The translations under genes and the position numbers were made by a program. Below are positions 62,727 through 64,000 of a DNA stretch of 64,000 bases, one piece after another. The DNA lies in assembly GCA_034231615.1 (NCBI GenBank), contig CM067306.1:45886094-45950093 (forward strand). The letters run 5' to 3'. The DNA comes from Meghimatium bilineatum. Lineage: Eukaryota > Mollusca > Gastropoda > Stylommatophora > Philomycidae. The number at the start of each line of letters is the position of its first letter. Positions within the stretch are counted from its first letter, which is position 1. The notes below the pieces were generated by a model, which made no database searches, had not been told where the DNA came from, and saw only the letters and a list, made by a program, of their open reading frames with translations.

Positions 62727-64000
62727 TTGTCACAAATATGGTATGTTGTAGCTTACTTCGTTAGAACTGGCATTACACACGAATTGAGTGTATTGCAGTT
62801 TAGTACGTCAGAACTCGTTGTATTCTGGCATTTTACTCACAAATTCATTGTACTGAATCTTACTACACTAGAATTGAGTGTATACTGGCCTATTGCACAT
62901 GATTTCGTTGTATTGCAGCTTAATACTTCAGAACACTGGCGTATTAAACACGAATTGGGAGTATTGCAGTTTAGTACGCCAAAACTCGTTGTATTCTGGC
63001 ATATTAATCACAAATTCATTGTACTGAAGCTTACTACACTAGAATTGAGTGTATACTGGCCTATTGCACATGATTTCGTTGTATTGCAGCTTAATACTTC
63101 AGAACACTGGCGTATTAAACACGAAGTAGGAGTATTGCAGTTTAGTACGCCAAACTCGTTCTATTCTAGGATATTACTAACAAATTGGGTGCACTGAAAC
63201 TTACTACACCACAATTCAGTGTTAGCTGATCACAAATATGGTATCTTGTAGTTTACTTCGTCAGAACTGGCGTTACACACGAATTGGGTGTATTGCAGTT
63301 TAGTACGTATGAACTCGTTGTATTCTGGCATATTACTCACAAATTCATTGTACTGAAGCTTACTAGACTAGAATTGAGTGTATACTGGCCCATTACACAT
63401 GATTTCGTTGTATTGCAGCTTAATACTTCAGAACACTGGCGTATTAAACACGAATTGGGAGTATTGCAGTTTACTACACCAACTCGTTGTATTGTGGCAT
63501 ATTACTCACTAATGTATGGTGTACTGAAGATTACTACACCACAACACAGTTTGCTTGTCACAAATATGTATGTTGTAGCTTACTTCGTTAGAACTGGCGT
63601 TACACACGAATTGAGTGTATTGCAGTTTAGTACGTCAGAACTCGTTGTATTCTGGCATATTAATCACAAATTCAATGTACTGAAGCTTACTATACTAGAA
63701 TTGAGTGTATACTGGCCTATTGCACATGATTTCGTTGTATTGCAGCTTAATACGTCAGAACACTGGCGTATTACACAAGAATTGGGTGTATTGCAGTGTA
63801 GTACGCCAAAACTCGTTGTATTCTGGAATATTACTCACACATTCATTGTAGTGAAGCTTACTACACTAGAATTGAGTGTATACTGGCCTATTGCACATGA
63901 TTTCGTTGTATTGCAGCTTAATACTTCAGAACACTGTCGTATACACAAGAATTGGGTGTACTGCAGTTTAGTACGCCAAAACTTGTTGTATTCTGGAATA
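62727..64000 (+). repeat. 1,665-bp higher-order repeat, cut by window end
   Basis: Matches 34994-36267 at offset 27,733 up to the final base. Truncation is by the window and not by a biological boundary. Confidence 0.87.

Larger units (their letters stand above)
1..64000 (+). repeat. Satellite DNA array, 171/159-bp monomers, fills window
   Basis: The entire window is head-to-tail tandem repeat with no unique sequence. The dominant monomer is 171 bp (type A) and a 159-bp variant (type B) is interspersed. Nearly every monomer has an AAGCTT (HindIII) site in its third subrepeat, and many have CTGCAG (PstI) in the first, so a HindIII digest should give a ladder of about 171 bp. I saw no transposon, rRNA, tRNA, telomeric or simple-repeat insertion, and no gene. 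This organisation is typical of eukaryotic centromeric or pericentromeric satellites; the chromosomal location here is inference. The family is not one I recognise. Both ends of the window fall inside monomers, so the true array is longer. Confidence 0.97.
40258..64000 (+). repeat. Large duplication, right copy (runs off the window)
   Basis: Repeats 8007-36267 in the same orientation. Differences that I saw include T at 40576 for G at 8325, A at 46610 for G at 14359, T at 49453, A at 55456, a changed base near 57310 and a 2-bp loss near 51129. Larger differences are losses of 2,180, 496 and 1,840 bp. The copy continues to the last base of the window, so its full length is at least 23.7 kb. 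Confidence 0.92.

Noticed and set aside
1-64000. Dozens of plus-strand open frames of 70-320 codons
   Set aside because: They are the same 57-residue period read through satellite monomers, mostly opened at TTG or other non-ATG codons, ended by stops that are themselves part of the repeat, and with overlapping frames. No family motif, ribosome binding site, intron structure or promoter is apparent. Not annotated as CDS.
1-64000. Human/primate alpha satellite
   Set aside because: The 171-bp period matches, but the sequence shows no resemblance to the alpha-satellite consensus I know, and the 30-bp inner structure is different.
1-64000. CRISPR array
   Set aside because: Near 30-bp repeats suggest it at first glance, but the units are contiguous and degenerate with no unique spacers and no leader or cas genes.
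1-64000. Telomeric or subtelomeric simple repeat
   Set aside because: Words such as TTTAG and TTAGT occur inside monomers only, never as short tandem runs.
1-64000. Integrated virus, LTR element or other transposon
   Set aside because: No terminal repeats, target-site duplications, enzyme motifs or non-satellite sequence are visible anywhere in the window.

Overview
The whole 64 kb window is one uninterrupted satellite DNA array. I find no protein-coding gene, RNA gene, transposon, CRISPR array or unique-sequence gap in it. All units run head-to-tail in one orientation, and both window edges cut through a monomer, so the array extends beyond the window on both sides. This is eukaryotic satellite DNA of the centromeric, pericentromeric or other heterochromatic kind. 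Nothing in the sequence names the species. The monomer is AT-rich (66 G+C in a 171-bp consensus-like copy, 38.6%) and keeps close to the expected number of CpGs. It is not human alpha satellite, although the period length is the same.

The array is nested at four scales. (1) The smallest unit is about 30 bp. (2) Five diverged 30-bp subrepeats plus one 21-bp truncated subrepeat make a 171-bp monomer (type A). A shortened, diverged 159-bp variant (type B) is interspersed; I count about 105 type B and estimate about 275-280 type A copies. (3) Runs of A ended by a B form higher-order repeats (HORs): 2,663 bp (16 monomers; 1753-8234), about 3.36-3.69 kb (8235-16285), 1,509 bp (9 monomers; 16286-19303), 1,840 bp (11 monomers; 26971-32491) and 1,665 bp (10 monomers; 34994-38323). 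A 1,157-bp seven-monomer module recurs nine times among them. (4) From about 40258 to the right edge, the sequence repeats positions about 8007-36267 almost base for base. This second copy is interrupted by only four length differences (2,180, 2, 496 and 1,840 bp), most of which are near-whole numbers of monomers or HOR units.

Layout: 1-1752 is a lead-in that also recurs near 12700. 1753-8234 is the 2,663-bp HOR. 8235-16285 is the 3.4-kb family. 16286-19303 is a tandem pair of 1,509 bp. 19304-26970 is a mixed block built around the 1,157-bp module. 26971-32491 is three 1,840-bp units. 32492-34993 is a 2,502-bp block. 34994-38323 is two 1,665-bp units. 38324-40257 is the most diverged stretch. 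40258-64000 is the second copy of the large duplication.

The plus strand has long open stretches with a 57-residue period. They follow from units whose lengths are multiples of three and are repeatedly ended by stops spread through the HORs. Almost all would need non-ATG starts. I therefore annotate no CDS. The points of interest are the nested architecture, the very recent large duplication with HOR-sized copy-number changes, a type-B-specific dyad and a weak CENP-B-box-like match. All B/A spacings and counts were read by eye; boundaries between near-identical repeats are ambiguous to within the shared sequence.
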